DNA of 64,000 bases from JL08 sp039969355 (GTDB lineage: Bacteria; Pseudomonadota; Alphaproteobacteria; Rhodobacterales; Rhodobacteraceae): assembly GCA_039969355.1 (NCBI GenBank), contig JBDVOA010000006.1, forward strand, positions 211,615 to 275,614, given 5' to 3'. The notes beneath the pieces are model-generated. The model was given only the letters and a program-made list of their open reading frames with translations. It did no database searches and was not told where the DNA came from. A program made the position numbers and the translations under genes. This document shows, one piece after another, positions 36,020 to 45,120 of the stretch (position 1 is the first letter of the stretch; each line of letters starts with the position of its first letter).

Positions 36020-36331
36020 TCAGGAACAACGAGGGCGAATAATCCCATCTCCCGAATCTAGATAGGACTCTCTCATCTTCTTAAGAGCATCACTCAAGCT
36101 CGCACCTGTATTTTTCTCGTCGAGAGCTTCGGCGAGTGACTTTATCAGGTTTACTGCTTTCTCATCAACTTCGCCTTCGACCGCTGTGCTGATACCTAGT
36201 TTTTTCAACGTTCCTTCTGGGTCACGCGTAAACTCGCCGCGAAAGCGTTCATCGACCATTGCTCGTCCAATGATGGTTTGAACATCGCCTAGCGAGAGAT
36301 GTTTGTTATGTGTGTGTTCACCATCCGACAT
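36020..36331 (-). CDS. RiPP precursor peptide with NHLP-type leader
   Basis: A 103-residue peptide. Residues 14-46 (LGDVQTIIGRAMVDERFRG and DPEGTLKKLGI) match the nitrile-hydratase-alpha-like leader pattern, alternating IxRAxxDxxFRxxxxxDPExxLxxxG, as in Os1348-type NHLP-clan precursors. Residues 55-88 form a further helix, and the tail 89-103 ends SGDGIIRPRCS, the candidate core. There is one cysteine, Cys102, next to last, and no double-glycine cleavage site. AGAGGA precedes the ATG. It lies 21 bases upstream of the radical SAM gene. The precursor role is inferred from leader type and gene pair; the core boundary is not known. Confidence 0.78.
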   Translation of the reverse strand: MSDGEHTHNKHLSLGDVQTIIGRAMVDERFRGEFTRDPEGTLKKLGISTAVEGEVDEKAVNLIKSLAEALDEKNTGASLSDALKKMRESYLDSGDGIIRPRCS

Positions 36332-36715
36332 GAATTTTCCTCTAATGCAAAAATAAAAATCTCAGTGGTTACACTTAACTATGTTGGCGGCTCAACCGTC
36401 AATAGGTCTTCCGTTCTTACGAAAGACTGTTCCCTTCAACAGTCCAGCATACATCTGATGACGTTGCTAATCGACGTAAGCCGTTTTTTTGAGTCAGGCC
36501 ATCTGCTATTTGTTTTAATTAACACAAGAACTTACGTGATACGCATTTGTACGTTACTGACTGCAGCTTTCACAAAAGCGTTGAACCGTTGAAATCGCCT
36601 TGACGTGACATTCCTAGGCGATTTGATATGACTGTTCCCAGTTAACTGGCTGAGTTGCCTAAAAGTTTGGAGTTAATCTTGACCTCCAAAACCTATCGCC
36701 ACCGGAAGGGATACC
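36332..36715. other. Intergenic region between RiPP precursor and cyclase-ATPase gene
   Basis: A 384-base divergent gap, AT-richer than its surroundings. It should carry the promoters of both sides. No operator-like palindrome or RNA gene could be supported. A 97-codon open frame (36299-36592) has no recognisable features. Confidence 0.45.
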
Positions 36716-39598
36716 TTGTCTCATCGCCCAAAGACTTCCGGATCACGCAAACGCAAATTGCAGATCGAAGCGCGCCAGCGAAAGATCTGTACCGTTGCGT
36801 TCATAGACATCGTACAATCTACGGCTCTGATTGAGAATCTTGACCCCGAAGAGGCGCTTGATCGTTTGGGGCCTGCGGTCGAACTGATCATGGATACATG
36901 CGAGGAATTTGGTGCCTCGGCGCGTTTCGTTGGGGATGGTGCCTTGGCTGTCTTTGGATTTCCGACCGCAGATGAAAACCATTGTGCGCGCGCTGTAGAA
37001 GCGGGACTGTCCGTGATTGAGCGGGTGTCCGACATGAAAAAGGATCGGGTTGAGATCAGGGTTGGCATCCACAGCGGTCCAGTACTTTTTGGAAATTTGT
37101 CACACGCGAGTTTTGACGAATTAACGTTGACAGGACCGGTTGTGCATCTGGCAGACAAAATACAATCCGCGGCCCGGACGAATACAGTTACCGTCTCACA
37201 AAGCGTCGTCGACACCGTTGGAGAGATGTTTCATAGCCGCGCGGTCGGTGACACGTTGATCGGAGGCATTGACCATCCACTGAAGTTATATGAGATCACT
37301 CATCGAGATCAGGCCATTTCGCGCTGGAAGAGCCGGATCGCCCGCGGATTGTCTCCCTTTGCCGGGCGCGAAGCCGACCTCAAGAAGCTGAACCAAATCT
37401 GGGCTTCGTGCGCCGCCGGCACTGGTTCAGCGGTTGCCATAGTCGGCGAAGCCGGGATTGGGAAATCACGGCTCGTTCATGAGTTTCTAACGACGTTGGA
37501 CTTCGCCAAAGTTCGGGTTCTAGAAATCAGTGCTACGGCGCTTGATAGGCAAGCGGCATATGCACCTGTGACACGCGCAATAAATCAGTGTTTTGGGCTG
37601 TCGCCCGCTGATGACCCTGCGGATATGGCAAATGAAGTAGCGGCATGCCTCGAAGGTGACTCCCTTCTGTTTCAGCGGCACTTAAATGCCTTACAGTCGG
37701 TTTTGCATTCCGCAAGTAATGATCCAACATGGACCAGCCTGGGTCCCAAGATCCAGCAGGATGCCATCGTTGAGGCGTTGCTTTTGGTTATCGTCGGCAT
37801 GGCCGCGAACAGAGCGCTTGTCGTGGTGGTAGAGGACACGCACTGGGCAGATCAATACAGTCTGGCGCTCTGTTCCGAGCTGATCAGTCGGGCATCTGAT
37901 GGCAAGCTGATGTTGATACTAACGTCCCGGACAATGGATGGGCTCCCTCATGGAGTGGGCCAGAATGCCCAGCATCTAACTCTCGGGCCGCTGGATGATG
38001 GATCCAGCCGCGACCTGATTAGCGACCTGCTTCGCGAATATGGTAGGGAGGCGGACCTAGGCGGGTTCGTCGAAGAAATCTGTGGCCAAACACCTCTGTT
38101 TATTGAAGAAGTCATCCGCAATCTCAAGGCAGGGGGCATGCCCACCGGTGGCACAATTGGCGAAAGCTTCAAGGTGCCAGATAGTGTCCAGCCGCTGATC
38201 GCTGAGCGTATCGATGTATTGAGTCCAGCAAACAGGAAGACGCTTGAAGTGGCTTCGGTGATTGGTACGGAATTCCCAGTGGACTTGCTAAAGAAATTGT
38301 TGCGCCGGGAAGGTTTGGAGAACACTAAATCTCTCGCGTCGCTCGCAGATCTCGATCTTTTGGAGAATGTCAGTGAACCCACAGCGAAGTTTCGCCATGC
38401 TTTGATCCAGCAGGTCGCCTACTCCACATTGCCCAAACGGCGTCTTCGGCATCTACACGGCCTTTTTGCAGACATTATCAAGAGTACGAATCGCGTCACA
38501 GACCTCTCAACTGCTAGCTCGCTTGCGCATCATGCAGAACAGTCTCAGCGCTGGGCTGAGGCTTCAGAGGCTTATATCAATTGCGGGCATCTCGCCTTGG
38601 ATCGCGCGGCATTCGATGATGGGATCAGGCACTTTGACCGGTCGATCTTTTGTGCTGAAAAACTCAGTACGGATCTTCAGGAAGTTGACACTCTCAACAT
38701 GCAGGCCCGCCAGGGTTTGCGCATTGCCTATGTACCAAAAGCCGATTTTTCTCAGATTCTTGAAATTACCGGCGAGGTTGAGAGACTAGCACGCAAGATT
38801 GGAGATGATGCGTCGGCTTTGGGTGCTGGAATTGACCGGGTGATCATGATGACCATCCTGGCAGATGTTGCTGCAGTCATTCCCATCGGGCAGGAAAAAC
38901 TTGATGCGGCGATTGCAAGTGGCGCACCCGGTTTTATTGCAACAGCTGCCTTCGCACTTAGTCAGGCATATTGGTTCACGGGCCAGTTCGAGAAAGCGAC
39001 GGAGCTGTCTGAGAAGTACTCTTATCTTTACGTTCCGGAGAACGACCGTTTGACGACCGGGACGGTTGGAACGGTTTCAGTGTTGGGCACTGGAACACAC
39101 GCGAATGCGTTGAGCTATTTGGGGCGATTGGATCGGGCGGCTGAGGCGTGCCAGAGGATGGGCCAGCTTTCAGATGGTACTGGTAAGCCGTATGACGCAG
39201 CGTTCCATGCAATCTCAATTGGCATCTTGGCGTTGCAAAAGGGCGACTTTGAAAACAGCCAGAAAAGCCTGATTTACGCGAAGGAAACCAGTGAAGGTGC
39301 CAAGATTGACGTGCTGTGTGCGTTTTTGTCGGCGCCGCTGGCTAAGGCACACGCGGCCCTAGGGCAATTTGATGCCGCAAAGGGGGCGCTCGTCATGGGG
39401 CGGGACATCGCTGAGCCAATGGGTATGGTTGCTTTCCTTGCGCAACAATTGGCGGCGGAACTCGAGATATTCGGTGCCACCAACGCACCCAGTTGCAATC
39501 AGAAAATCAAGGATCGCTTGATCGAAATGTGTAGTAAAAATGGCTATGGTGAACTGCTTGGGCAGCTTGAAAAACGCCGGAAAACAGAGGTTCGTTAG
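36716..39598 (+). CDS. Adenylate/guanylate cyclase-like, AAA ATPase and TPR protein
   Basis: A 960-residue multidomain protein. Residues about 23-195 are a class III nucleotide cyclase domain with metal-binding Asp31 (AFIDIVQSTAL) and Asp74 (FVGDGALAVFG). The catalytic Asn and Arg positions read His and Lys (VVHLADKIQ, 143-151), so activity is doubtful. Residues about 215-500 are an AAA_16-type ATPase with Walker A GEAGIGKS (244-251) and Walker B LVVVVEDTHWAD. The rest is a helical TPR-like repeat region. It starts at TTG behind GAAGGG. No DNA-binding domain is seen at the end. It reads away from the RiPP pair; a signalling role is likely but any link is unproven. Confidence 0.83.
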   Translation: MSHRPKTSGSRKRKLQIEARQRKICTVAFIDIVQSTALIENLDPEEALDRLGPAVELIMDTCEEFGASARFVGDGALAVFGFPTADENHCARAVEAGLSVIERVSDMKKDRVEIRVGIHSGPVLFGNLSHASFDELTLTGPVVHLADKIQSAARTNTVTVSQSVVDTVGEMFHSRAVGDTLIGGIDHPLKLYEITHRDQAISRWKSRIARGLSPFAGREADLKKLNQIWASCAAGTGSAVAIVGEAGIGKSRLVHEFLTTLDFAKVRVLEISATALDRQAAYAPVTRAINQCFGLSPADDPADMANEVAACLEGDSLLFQRHLNALQSVLHSASNDPTWTSLGPKIQQDAIVEALLLVIVGMAANRALVVVVEDTHWADQYSLALCSELISRASDGKLMLILTSRTMDGLPHGVGQNAQHLTLGPLDDGSSRDLISDLLREYGREADLGGFVEEICGQTPLFIEEVIRNLKAGGMPTGGTIGESFKVPDSVQPLIAERIDVLSPANRKTLEVASVIGTEFPVDLLKKLLRREGLENTKSLASLADLDLLENVSEPTAKFRHALIQQVAYSTLPKRRLRHLHGLFADIIKSTNRVTDLSTASSLAHHAEQSQRWAEASEAYINCGHLALDRAAFDDGIRHFDRSIFCAEKLSTDLQEVDTLNMQARQGLRIAYVPKADFSQILEITGEVERLARKIGDDASALGAGIDRVIMMTILADVAAVIPIGQEKLDAAIASGAPGFIATAAFALSQAYWFTGQFEKATELSEKYSYLYVPENDRLTTGTVGTVSVLGTGTHANALSYLGRLDRAAEACQRMGQLSDGTGKPYDAAFHAISIGILALQKGDFENSQKSLIYAKETSEGAKIDVLCAFLSAPLAKAHAALGQFDAAKGALVMGRDIAEPMGMVAFLAQQLAAELEIFGATNAPSCNQKIKDRLIEMCSKNGYGELLGQLEKRRKTEVR

Positions 39599-39739
39599 CA
39601 AAGTTGTCGTATCGGCGGCAGCACACCCGGCAAACTTGCCAGCATCCTGCTGTTTGCTTCCACGCGACATAGGCTTTCTTGAACGCTCAGCGCCGGTCGC
39701 GCATGGTGTGATCGATAACATATAGACCGGTCAGTCCAA

Positions 39740-39930
39740 GTGGCAAAAACACCAAAACCTCACTCAACTGTTACGATGCGCGATGTTGCGCGTGTAGCAG
39801 GCGTTTCGCGCATGACAGTCTCTCGGACTTTAAAGAAAGACAGTCCCATATCGGACAGCACGCGTGAAAAAAATTCTCAAGGTGGTGCGAAGTATGAATT
39901 ATGTGCCCGACCAAATGGTGGGCAGCCCCG
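39740..39930 (+). pseudogene. Remnant of a LacI family regulator
   Basis: Begins with a good LacI-type helix-turn-helix, TMRDVARVAGVSRMTVSRTL, behind a GTG start. A run of seven A residues at 39867-39873 shifts the frame by one; reading on in the corrected frame gives EKILKVVRSMNYVPDQMVG, the expected hinge region. After about 39930 the similarity stops and no effector domain follows. It is a truncated, frameshifted gene. Confidence 0.7.
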
Positions 39931-40014
39931 CCGTTTTACTCGTTCCAGTGTTTGGACTTTGGAACAATGATTTCTGCCTGCACAAAGAAGGGTTTGTTGG
40001 TGGGTTGATCTGCG

Positions 40015-40461
40015 ATGCCTTTGGTGGCAGAGGTGACGTTTGCCTTGCTGGGACACGTTCAGGCATCATCCTGGTTTAACCTCCCCTTTGTGATCTGGAT
40101 ACTGCAGAGTTTCATTGTTCAGGTCCCACGTTCATTGGAAGAAGCTGCACGCGTCGATGGAGCGGGTCCGTTTCAGGTGTTTTTCAAAATTGTCCTGCCG
40201 CTGATCAAACTAGGATTGGCGGCAGCGGCAATTTTCACGTTTCGTATCGCTTGGAATGAATATTTGCTGGCCTCTGCGCTGAGCGATCGCAACACGAAAA
40301 CTGTGCCAATCCTAATTGTGAACAACATGTCAGAGTTCAATGTCGAGTGGGGTGTCATTATGGCCACTGGCATGTTGTTGGCGATCCCACCAATTATTCT
40401 CACGTTGTTTGCGTCGCGTCAGATCATCACCGGCATGACCGCCGGGGCGGTCAAGGGCTGA
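40015..40461 (+). pseudogene. Remnant of a carbohydrate ABC transporter permease
   Basis: From about 40070 the frame encodes the C-terminal part of a MalG-type permease: FVIWILQSFIVQVPRSLEEA, then the EAA loop (EEAARVDGAGPFQVFFKIVLP), WNEYLLASAL and a normal end ITGMTAGAVKG. The N-terminal half is absent and the 5' end runs into the LacI remnant. A deletion between the two genes of a former sugar uptake operon explains the arrangement. Confidence 0.72.
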
Positions 40462-41174
40462 TGTGGGAATGGCTCTTTTCGTCGCTTGATGCCGCTGAGC
40501 CGCTCGACATAACTGTGGCCGTCGCGTGGCATGGGCGTACGATGGTTCTCGCTTGGGGCATATTGTCGCCAGTGGCGGTAATCGCGGCGAGGTATTTCAA
40601 AGTGTTGCCCGGCCAGGACTGGCCACGAGAGTTGGATAGTCAAATTTGGTGGCGTAGCCATTGGATGGGGCAACTGTTTGTATTGGGTTTATCTGTCTTT
40701 GGGCTGGCGCTGGTTCTCCCAATGAACCTTTCAGTTCTAAGCCTTCACGGCGTACTTGGTTGTTTAGTTCTTGCTGCATTGGCAATGCAAATTGCCCTTG
40801 GTGTTTTTCGGGGAAGCAAAGGCGGTCCAACTGCACCCGCACCAGATGGATCCTTGCGCGGGGATCATTATGACATGACTCCACGCCGCCGTTGGTTCGA
40901 GATCTTGCACAAGACCATTGGTTACTCACTTCTGGCGTTGGCCAGTGCCACGATGTTTTTGGGTCTGGTGTTAGCCAACGGACCCAATTGGATGTGGCTG
41001 TCAATTGTTGTCTGGTGGGCCATCTTGCTAGGTTTCTGCGGATATTACCAGCGCAAGGGCATGGCAGTCAGCAGCTATAGAGCAATTTGGGGAGACGATC
41101 CCAAACATCCGGGAAATGTGTCTGGTAGTAACGAAATTGACAACAAGCTGGGCGATCAACCAAGCTCCGTTTGA
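40461..41174 (+). CDS. Cytochrome b561 domain protein
   Basis: A 237-residue membrane protein with about five helices. Four histidines stand in positions expected for two b-type hemes: AWHGRTM (about 24), WWRSHWMGQ (about 65), LSLHGVLG (about 90) and EILHKTIGY (about 140). It may pass electrons across the membrane; partner unknown. Its ATG overlaps the stop of the permease remnant (TGATG), so it may be the tail of the old operon or a recent neighbour. Confidence 0.72.
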   Translation: MWEWLFSSLDAAEPLDITVAVAWHGRTMVLAWGILSPVAVIAARYFKVLPGQDWPRELDSQIWWRSHWMGQLFVLGLSVFGLALVLPMNLSVLSLHGVLGCLVLAALAMQIALGVFRGSKGGPTAPAPDGSLRGDHYDMTPRRRWFEILHKTIGYSLLALASATMFLGLVLANGPNWMWLSIVVWWAILLGFCGYYQRKGMAVSSYRAIWGDDPKHPGNVSGSNEIDNKLGDQPSSV

Positions 41175-41506
41175 GATTATTGATCAAAGAGCTGGATTGG
41201 GTGCCCGTTAGAAAAACTGAAAATATTTGGAGTCATGATAAGATAAATCGCGCCGCAACTTGCTTAGAGCTAACAAGTCGCGACGCAATCCCAGGCATCC
41301 AAGCCTTGCCGACTCGAATACTTAATCTGGAGGGACAAACACAAAACGAGGGCTCGGCAATGCCAGCACTCAGACACTCACTACTCCACAGCACCTCACG
41401 GTGCGGAGGATTTCCACCGTACTCACGCCAAATACGGTGAGCTATTTTCGCCCGAGCGTAAATCCGCATATTTACCTAGGTAATATTACCTATTCGCCAT
41501 GTCGGA
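41175..41506. other. Intergenic region with a perfect palindrome
   Basis: A 332-base gap between convergent genes. Apart from the 16-base palindrome at 41477-41492 no gene, RNA or terminator with a T-run was identified. Confidence 0.45.
41477..41492. promoter_or_regulatory. Perfect 16-bp palindrome TAGGTAATATTACCTA
   Basis: An exact 8+8 inverted repeat that begins 15 bases past the response regulator stop, preceded by a second half-like ACC. The symmetry suits a dimeric DNA-binding protein such as a FixJ/LuxR-type regulator, one of which is encoded beside it. Its place at a 3' end is odd for an operator. Function inferred. Confidence 0.4.
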
Positions 41507-42145
41507 CTATGATTTTGAAAAAAGATTAGCGGCAATTGATAAATCAACTAGCTCAGCCACCGAGTGGATATTCATCTTCTCGAGTATGCGCGCCCTATGA
41601 TGATCGACCGTTCGAGGGCTGATGCCAAGGTGGCGCGCCACGTCTTTGCTTGAGCTATTCGAGGGTCTTGATACCAGGAATTCCGCGATTTCTTTTTCGC
41701 GCTCCGTCAGACTCTCGAACTTTCGTTTTGTTATCCGGGACTTGTCATCTACGCGCCGGGCTTGGACATCAAGTTTGAGGGCTGCTTCAATACGCGTTAT
41801 CAGTACTTCTTGGCGAAACGGTTTTTCGAGAAAGTCCACGGCCCCGTATTTCATGGCCTGAACAGCTTCGGGTACACCGCCATGACCTGTAATAAAAATG
41901 ATCGGGATTGAGCGGCCGCGGTTTACAAGATGTTGCTGCAGGTCCAGTCCGGATATTTCCGGCATACCAAAGTCTAAGATCAGGCATCCGGGTTGCTCAA
42001 ACATACCGCTGTCAAGAAAGGCTTGGGCAGATGAATATACTTGTACTGTGTAACCGCGCGTTCGTAGTGCTCTTGAAAGTGAAGAGCGGATATCTTCGTC
42101 GTCATCGACAACAAAAACGCAAGGGTCAGACATTGGGTTCATCAC
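41507..42145 (-). CDS. FixJ-type response regulator
   Basis: A 212-residue two-domain regulator. The receiver domain has the acidic pair in FVVDDDED, the phosphoacceptor Asp58 in CLILDFGMP, Thr in FITGHGG and Lys in FLEKPF. A LuxR-type helix-turn-helix follows: LTEREKEIAEFLV and KDVARHLGISPRTVDHHRARI (about 165-190). It overlaps the 3' end of the kinase gene by 20 bases; an ATG four codons in (MSDPCV) is an equally good start. It should be phosphorylated by that kinase and activate transcription. Confidence 0.92.
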   Translation of the reverse strand: MMNPMSDPCVFVVDDDEDIRSSLSRALRTRGYTVQVYSSAQAFLDSGMFEQPGCLILDFGMPEISGLDLQQHLVNRGRSIPIIFITGHGGVPEAVQAMKYGAVDFLEKPFRQEVLITRIEAALKLDVQARRVDDKSRITKRKFESLTEREKEIAEFLVSRPSNSSSKDVARHLGISPRTVDHHRARILEKMNIHSVAELVDLSIAANLFSKS

Positions 42146-44471
42146 GTACTTCTTCAGTCAACCTTGGTCCTAAGACAGGCAATAAAAAGCAAAACTCAGA
42201 ATTCCCGGTTTCGTTACGCTGGTACCATATCTTACCCCGATGCGCTTCAAGGATGGTGCGGCATATAGAGAGGCCAAGCCCCATTCCGTCTTTCTTTGTC
42301 GTACGAAATTGCTCGAATAGGTCCATGTCTTCCTCAAAGCCGGGGCCAGTGTCAGCAACTGTTACCAACAATCCCGCGTCAATATTCTTCGCACTCAATT
42401 TAACTTGGCCTTCTATCGTATCCACGCTGGCAATCGCTTCTATTGCATTGCGCAGCAAATTTACCAAAACCTGCGCGATTTGAACACGCGACCCATAAAC
42501 CTGCTCCAGATTTTCGGCTGTGGTGCTGATACTGATCCCATGCTCCTTGGCTTCGGGCCCCACCAAATGTAACGTTTGTTCCAGGAGTTCCTGAAAATCG
42601 AATGTCTCCTTTTCGACCCCTTTCTTCTTAACGAAACCACGCAATGCTTTAATGATATCACCAGCTCGGTGGGCCTGCCGGTTAGATTCCTGAAGAATAT
42701 CTTTGAGCTCGTCTTCGCGATCGGACTGCTCTCGCAAAAGGTACAGTGCTGTATCCATATTCTGGGAAATCGCCAATAGAGGCTGGTTCAGTTCATGAGC
42801 CAGGCCAGTTGCCATTTGTCCCATCGCATTCACCCGCGCTGAATGAGAAAGATCAAGATTGAGTTGCTGGATTTTTCGCTCCGCAGCTCTCCGTTCTGTA
42901 ATGTCATCAACGGTAACGACGGCATGGACCGGAACGCCGGAATCGTCTCGGATTACGATCACATTCTCGCTGATCCAAATCGCGCGGCCATCTTGGTGCA
43001 AGTACCGTTTCTCTGGCCAATATTCGGAACCACCGTCGTTGGAGTTGTTGAAGAATACCGCAGATACCGGATCATCGGGGTGAGAAATATCGTGTACCGT
43101 CAATCCAAGAATTTCATTTTCGTCATACCCCAGCATGTTGGCAAATTTCTTGTTAACGCGGATCAATTTACCTGTCCCAGCCTGTATCTGCGCCATTCCG
43201 CGTGATGCCAGATCAAATGTACGCCCGTATTCCGCCTCGGACTTTTTTCGCTCAGCAATGGCCTGCACGAGCGTTTCGTTGGCACGCTCGAGTTCCTTGT
43301 AGGTCGCTGGTAGCGGGTCCGACGCGGGCACTTCACCTTGTGAAACGAGTGAAGCGCGTACTGCGAACGCTCGCACAGGCTTGTGAATGTAATTTGCCAG
43401 CAAGAGACCAAAACCGCCGGACGCAATAGCGATCGCTGCCGCTATCCAGACGTTATGAGTCCGATTGTTCTTGATCTGGCCGGTGAAATCATCTTCCGGT
43501 GCGTAAACAGCAATCGTCCATGGAAGCTCCCCACTAATGGCGGGCATCACAGTAGAAACGTAAGAGGATCCATCGTAGTCAAATCTGGACGTCAATTCAT
43601 AGTTCACCGATATTTCTTCGCCCGCTGCTAACCCGCCAAAGGCGGCTTTGGCGACAGGGTCATCAATTTCCCGGATGTTCACGAAACGAAATGTACCGTC
43701 GCTGTTTTCCTCCCTGATAAGGTTCTGATCAGGGTGGGCTATCACATCTCCATTTTTGTTCAGAATTAGAGCGCTGCCACTTTCCCCAATATCCAGTCGT
43801 GACAGGAATTCTGAAATGGATTCAATGCCGATATCCACTCCGACAACACCCCGCAGTGTACCATTGGTATCAAATACCGGCGAAGCTGCGGTGATTCCAG
43901 GAGTTTGCGAGGTAAAAAAGATGTATGGATCTGTCCAAACGCTCGACAACTCCGCCTTTGCTGATTGGTACCACGGCCGCGTCCGGGGATCGTATCTATC
44001 GGCATTATCCGACTTTCGTTCAACAACTGAATACATTCCGTCACGCCAAACAAGCTCAGTTGAACGTTTGTCGCCCTCGACCCTTACGATTTTTGTTCGG
44101 AAAGGTCCGGTGGATTCGCTACGCATGACGTAAACGAAATTCCCTGCTTCATCGCCATAAAAAATGCCCGCAAACTGTGGCGAAATCTGCAATTGCTGAA
44201 ACAAGAGCTTTTCGAGTTGTTCAAAGTTGTCGCTGGCAACAACCCTGTTTTCGGCAAGGCGCGTCGAAAGCTCAACCGCCCCCTTCGCGGGCTGAAGAAA
44301 TCCCTTTGAATGCTCAATGGTGTTTGTCCCAACGTCACTCAGCAGATCACGCGCGTGTTCCAACAGGACTTTTTCAGATGTGAGAAACGACGAGAAGACG
44401 ACGATGGTTACAGCAACAAATTGCAAACCCGCGAGGCAAAGCGCCAAGATCATTCCAAGTGAAAGCTTCAT
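42126..44471 (-). CDS. Sensor histidine kinase with Cache and PAS domains
   Basis: A 781-residue membrane kinase. Helix 1 lies near 7-29; residues about 35-335 form an extracytoplasmic double Cache sensor with the DPRTRPWYQSA motif (161-171); helix 2 lies near 342-360. A PAS domain (about 415-525) follows, then a HisKA segment with His559 in GLAHELNQP, and an ATPase domain with LVNLLRNAIEA (N box), VADTGPGFEED (G1) and GMGLGLSI (G2). It senses a small periplasmic ligand, by the Cache fold possibly a carboxylate or amine, and acts with the overlapping FixJ-type regulator. The sulfatase and octaheme cytochrome genes divergent from it are candidate targets. Confidence 0.92.
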   Translation of the reverse strand: MKLSLGMILALCLAGLQFVAVTIVVFSSFLTSEKVLLEHARDLLSDVGTNTIEHSKGFLQPAKGAVELSTRLAENRVVASDNFEQLEKLLFQQLQISPQFAGIFYGDEAGNFVYVMRSESTGPFRTKIVRVEGDKRSTELVWRDGMYSVVERKSDNADRYDPRTRPWYQSAKAELSSVWTDPYIFFTSQTPGITAASPVFDTNGTLRGVVGVDIGIESISEFLSRLDIGESGSALILNKNGDVIAHPDQNLIREENSDGTFRFVNIREIDDPVAKAAFGGLAAGEEISVNYELTSRFDYDGSSYVSTVMPAISGELPWTIAVYAPEDDFTGQIKNNRTHNVWIAAAIAIASGGFGLLLANYIHKPVRAFAVRASLVSQGEVPASDPLPATYKELERANETLVQAIAERKKSEAEYGRTFDLASRGMAQIQAGTGKLIRVNKKFANMLGYDENEILGLTVHDISHPDDPVSAVFFNNSNDGGSEYWPEKRYLHQDGRAIWISENVIVIRDDSGVPVHAVVTVDDITERRAAERKIQQLNLDLSHSARVNAMGQMATGLAHELNQPLLAISQNMDTALYLLREQSDREDELKDILQESNRQAHRAGDIIKALRGFVKKKGVEKETFDFQELLEQTLHLVGPEAKEHGISISTTAENLEQVYGSRVQIAQVLVNLLRNAIEAIASVDTIEGQVKLSAKNIDAGLLVTVADTGPGFEEDMDLFEQFRTTKKDGMGLGLSICRTILEAHRGKIWYQRNETGNSEFCFLLPVLGPRLTEEVRDEPNV

Positions 44472-44662
44472 CGCGCAGACTCTCTCTCAAAAATTGATCG
44501 TTGTTAAGACCTAGAAATGCAGTCCAAGCCGTCCCTTCACCTGCGCTGCCGAAGAGTGGGTCATTGAGCAGCCTCTTAGAGAGGAAAATCGACAATTAAC
44601 GCCATATTTTGAAATTCTGCCTAAGGTGGCCGAACAACCACTCGAACAATAAGTCGAAAAGC

Positions 44663-44914
44663 ATGGAAACCATTGCGATCTTTTTGGCCGGCCTCGCGAT
44701 TTTCGAGGAAACTGATAAAAAGAAACACTTTGCGATAGGTGCGGTGACGTCGGCCTATGTCAAACACAAGACCGGAAATCCGCTCAATGGATGTCTGGCT
44801 GCGGCTGCGTTGGGTCTGGGGAAGGAGTTCTACGACCGGCATCACGCGGGCGAGTTTGATGTGCGGGATCTTTGGGCCACTTCCGTCGGGTGTGTCGTTA
44901 CAATCCGATTTTGA
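44663..44914 (+). CDS. Small YfiM/DUF2279-like protein
   Basis: About 83 residues from the ATG at 44663. The pattern DKKKHFAIGAVTSAYV, GLGKEFYDRHHAGEFDVRDLWATSVG resembles the YfiM/DUF2279 type, in which a KHF segment, a GKE and a DxxDLxAT motif recur within two membrane helices. No signal peptide is clear. The function is unknown. Confidence 0.55.
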   Translation: METIAIFLAGLAIFEETDKKKHFAIGAVTSAYVKHKTGNPLNGCLAAAALGLGKEFYDRHHAGEFDVRDLWATSVGCVVTIRF

Positions 44915-45120
44915 GTGGCGCGAAACGCTCAATTCGTTGAACATTCTTCGATCATTCGCCTTTTTTGAATATTTGCTTCTAATAGTGAACTCGACGTCGG
45001 CGGGATCTAGTGAATACTGTTGATTATAAATTGAACTCGTCTACGCTTTGACTGTTCGCCTTTGTTTTAGATCTAAAGAATTTGCTAGCTCCAAGCGTTT
45101 TGGGGGGAAAGACAGACCTA

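Noticed and set aside
36299..36592. Open frame on the plus strand overlapping the RiPP precursor start, considered as a second peptide
   Set aside because: No ribosome binding site or leader pattern, and it overlaps the precursor's start region.
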